A DNA stretch of 64,000 bases, from positions 496,001 through 560,000 of the forward strand of contig NZ_JABUKC010000002.1 in NCBI RefSeq assembly GCF_014595885.1, in the 5' to 3' direction. Position 1 is the first letter of the stretch; the number at the start of each line of letters is the position of its first letter. The notes below the pieces were generated by a model. It made no database searches, was not told the origin of the DNA, and worked only from the letters and a program-made list of their open reading frames with translations. A program made the position numbers and the translations under genes. Source of the stretch: Microcella alkalica. GTDB taxonomy: Bacteria; Actinomycetota; Actinomycetes; Actinomycetales; Microbacteriaceae. Positions 62,864 through 64,000 of the stretch are shown here, one piece after another.

Positions 62864-64000
62864 ATGGATGCTCCCGCCCGCCCGCGCGAGGCCGCACCGT
62901 CACTCGCCGCCCCGCCGCTCGCGCTCGCCGCGCCCGCCCCGGCCGTGCCGCGACTCGGCGTCGCCCTGCTCGCCGCCGCCCTCGGTGGCTGGACGATGGA
63001 TCTCGGGTTCCCCGACCGCGGCTGGTGGCCGCTGACGATCGTCGGCACCGCGCTCGTGCTGTGGAGCCTGCGCGGCCGCTCGATCGGCGGCGCCCTGCTC
63101 GTCGGTGCGGTCGCCGGCTTCACCTTCTACGGCGTGCTCATCGAGTGGCTGACGGTGTACCTCGGCATCGTGCCGTGGCTCGCACTGACGCTCGCGCAGG
63201 TCTTCTTCGTCGCGCTCGGCGCCGTGCCGATCGCGCTCGCCTGGCGGTGGATGCCCGTGGCCTTCCCCGGCGTCGCCGGCCGCCTGCTGCTCACCCCCGT
63301 CGTGATCGCGGGGCTGTGGACGGCGCGCGAGGGCATCTCGAACGTGTGGCCGTGGGGCGGGTTCGCGTGGGGGAGGCTCGCGATCTCGCACGCCGGGGGC
63401 CCGCTCGCGCACTGGGCCGCGTGGGTGGGGGTCTCGGGGCTGAGCTTCCTGCTCGCGCTGCTGGCCGCGGTGCTCGCGGCGGTCGCGGTCGAGCGGCGCA
63501 CGCCGGTCGTCGCGCGCGGCGCGCTCGTGACGGGGCTCGCCGCGACGATGCTCGTCTGGCCGGCGTTCCCGACCGTGACGAGCGGCTCGGCGCGCGTCGC
63601 CGCGGTGCAGGGCAACTCGCAGACGGGGCTCTTCGCGCAGTACGAGCGCGGCGACATCCTGCAGGATCACCTCGATGCGAGCGTGCCGCTGTACGACCTC
63701 GGCGGGGGAGAGGGCGCCGCGGCCGGCGCCGAGCCGCCGCTCGACGTCGTCGTCTGGCCCGAGAACGCCTCCGACCTTGACCCGCTGCGCGAGCCCTACG
63801 CCGCCGGCGCGCTCGACTCGGTGTCGAATCGACTGCAGGCGCCCGTCGTCGTCGGCACGATCACCGCCGACGGCGAGCGCACCTACAACTCGGTGCTGCT
63901 GTGGCAGGCCGGCGAGGGCGCAGTCGACCAGTACGACAAGATCCATCCCGTGCCCTTCGCCGAGTACCTGCCCGAGCGCGAGGTCTTCTACCCGCTCGCG
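62864..64000 (+). CDS. lnt: Apolipoprotein N-acyltransferase (3' end cut by window edge)
   Basis: Membrane enzyme that adds the third acyl chain to lipoproteins. The frame is open to the window edge (about 379 residues of 500 or more expected). The first 220 residues hold six to eight hydrophobic segments, then the nitrilase-like domain begins with AVQGNSQTGLF, the catalytic Glu in VVWPENASD, and the Lys in DQYDKIHPVPFAEYLPERE. The Cys nucleophile lies beyond the edge. GTG at 62861 is an equally possible start. Confidence 0.93.
   Translation, partial: MDAPARPREAAPSLAAPPLALAAPAPAVPRLGVALLAAALGGWTMDLGFPDRGWWPLTIVGTALVLWSLRGRSIGGALLVGAVAGFTFYGVLIEWLTVYLGIVPWLALTLAQVFFVALGAVPIALAWRWMPVAFPGVAGRLLLTPVVIAGLWTAREGISNVWPWGGFAWGRLAISHAGGPLAHWAAWVGVSGLSFLLALLAAVLAAVAVERRTPVVARGALVTGLAATMLVWPAFPTVTSGSARVAAVQGNSQTGLFAQYERGDILQDHLDASVPLYDLGGGEGAAAGAEPPLDVVVWPENASDLDPLREPYAAGALDSVSNRLQAPVVVGTITADGERTYNSVLLWQAGEGAVDQYDKIHPVPFAEYLPEREVFYPLA

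Overview
The window is high-GC DNA with dense, mostly short-gapped coding sequence. It looks like chromosome from an actinobacterium of the Micrococcales, most likely a Microbacteriaceae relative. The reasons are gene content and order: tkt-ctaB-ctaA next to a suf operon with a Rieske-type ferredoxin; DUF3099 and SURF1 beside fabG; divergent glgC and glgA/glgM; uppP, a PAC2 protein, trmI, pafBC, tatAC and helY in order; and frequent GTG starts with GTGA/ATGA overlaps. No plasmid, prophage, IS element, integrase or CRISPR array was seen. Taxonomy is inferred from synteny only.

Layout. 1-11.8 kb: transketolase (cut by the left edge), heme O and heme A synthases, the sufB-sufD-Rieske-sufC-sufT operon, BioY, an ABC-F ATPase, and an overlapping DUF3099/zinc-motif/SURF1 operon. 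11.9-17.5 kb: fabG, one compositionally odd orphan gene, serB, divergent glgC and glgA/glgM, a lone ABC ATPase and rpmE2. 17.5-25.7 kb: DnaQ-like exonuclease, treS, an alpha/beta hydrolase, a glycosyltransferase, a membrane-anchored protein, YbaK-like deacylase, histidine phosphatase, Sir2 and a SpoU methyltransferase. 25.7-34.3 kb: a galactoside operon (GH42 beta-galactosidase, two permeases, solute-binding lipoprotein, GH36 alpha-galactosidase) divergent from its probable LacI-type repressor, with two identical operators, one on the promoter. 34.3-43.5 kb: D,D-carboxypeptidase, SGNH hydrolase, GlsB/YeaQ protein, DinB, an SF2 helicase, a type III-fold PLP enzyme and three overlapping DUF1206 paralogues. 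43.6-49.6 kb: the imuA-imuB-dnaE2 mutasome cassette behind a perfect SOS box. 49.6-64 kb: HAD hydrolase, DUF2834 protein, tRNA-Leu(GAG), M20 peptidase, uppP, PAC2, HAD hydrolase, trmI, FKBP lipoprotein, pafB, pafC, tatA, tatC, helY and lnt (cut by the right edge).

How the genes work together. ctaA, ctaB and SURF1 serve cytochrome oxidase heme and assembly. glgC, glgA/glgM and treS belong to alpha-glucan and trehalose metabolism. The galactoside cluster is a complete import and hydrolysis unit apart from its ABC ATPase. dinB, imuAB-dnaE2 and pafBC are DNA-damage functions.

The most notable signals are regulatory. At least a dozen genes carry a TANNNT hexamer (mostly TAGACT or TAGGCT) usually exactly 6 nt before the start codon, which predicts leaderless transcripts. 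The Pup-proteasome genes that sit between trmI and pafB in mycobacteria are absent here. No clearly new multi-gene system was found; the single most unexplained gene is the orphan at 12532-13134.
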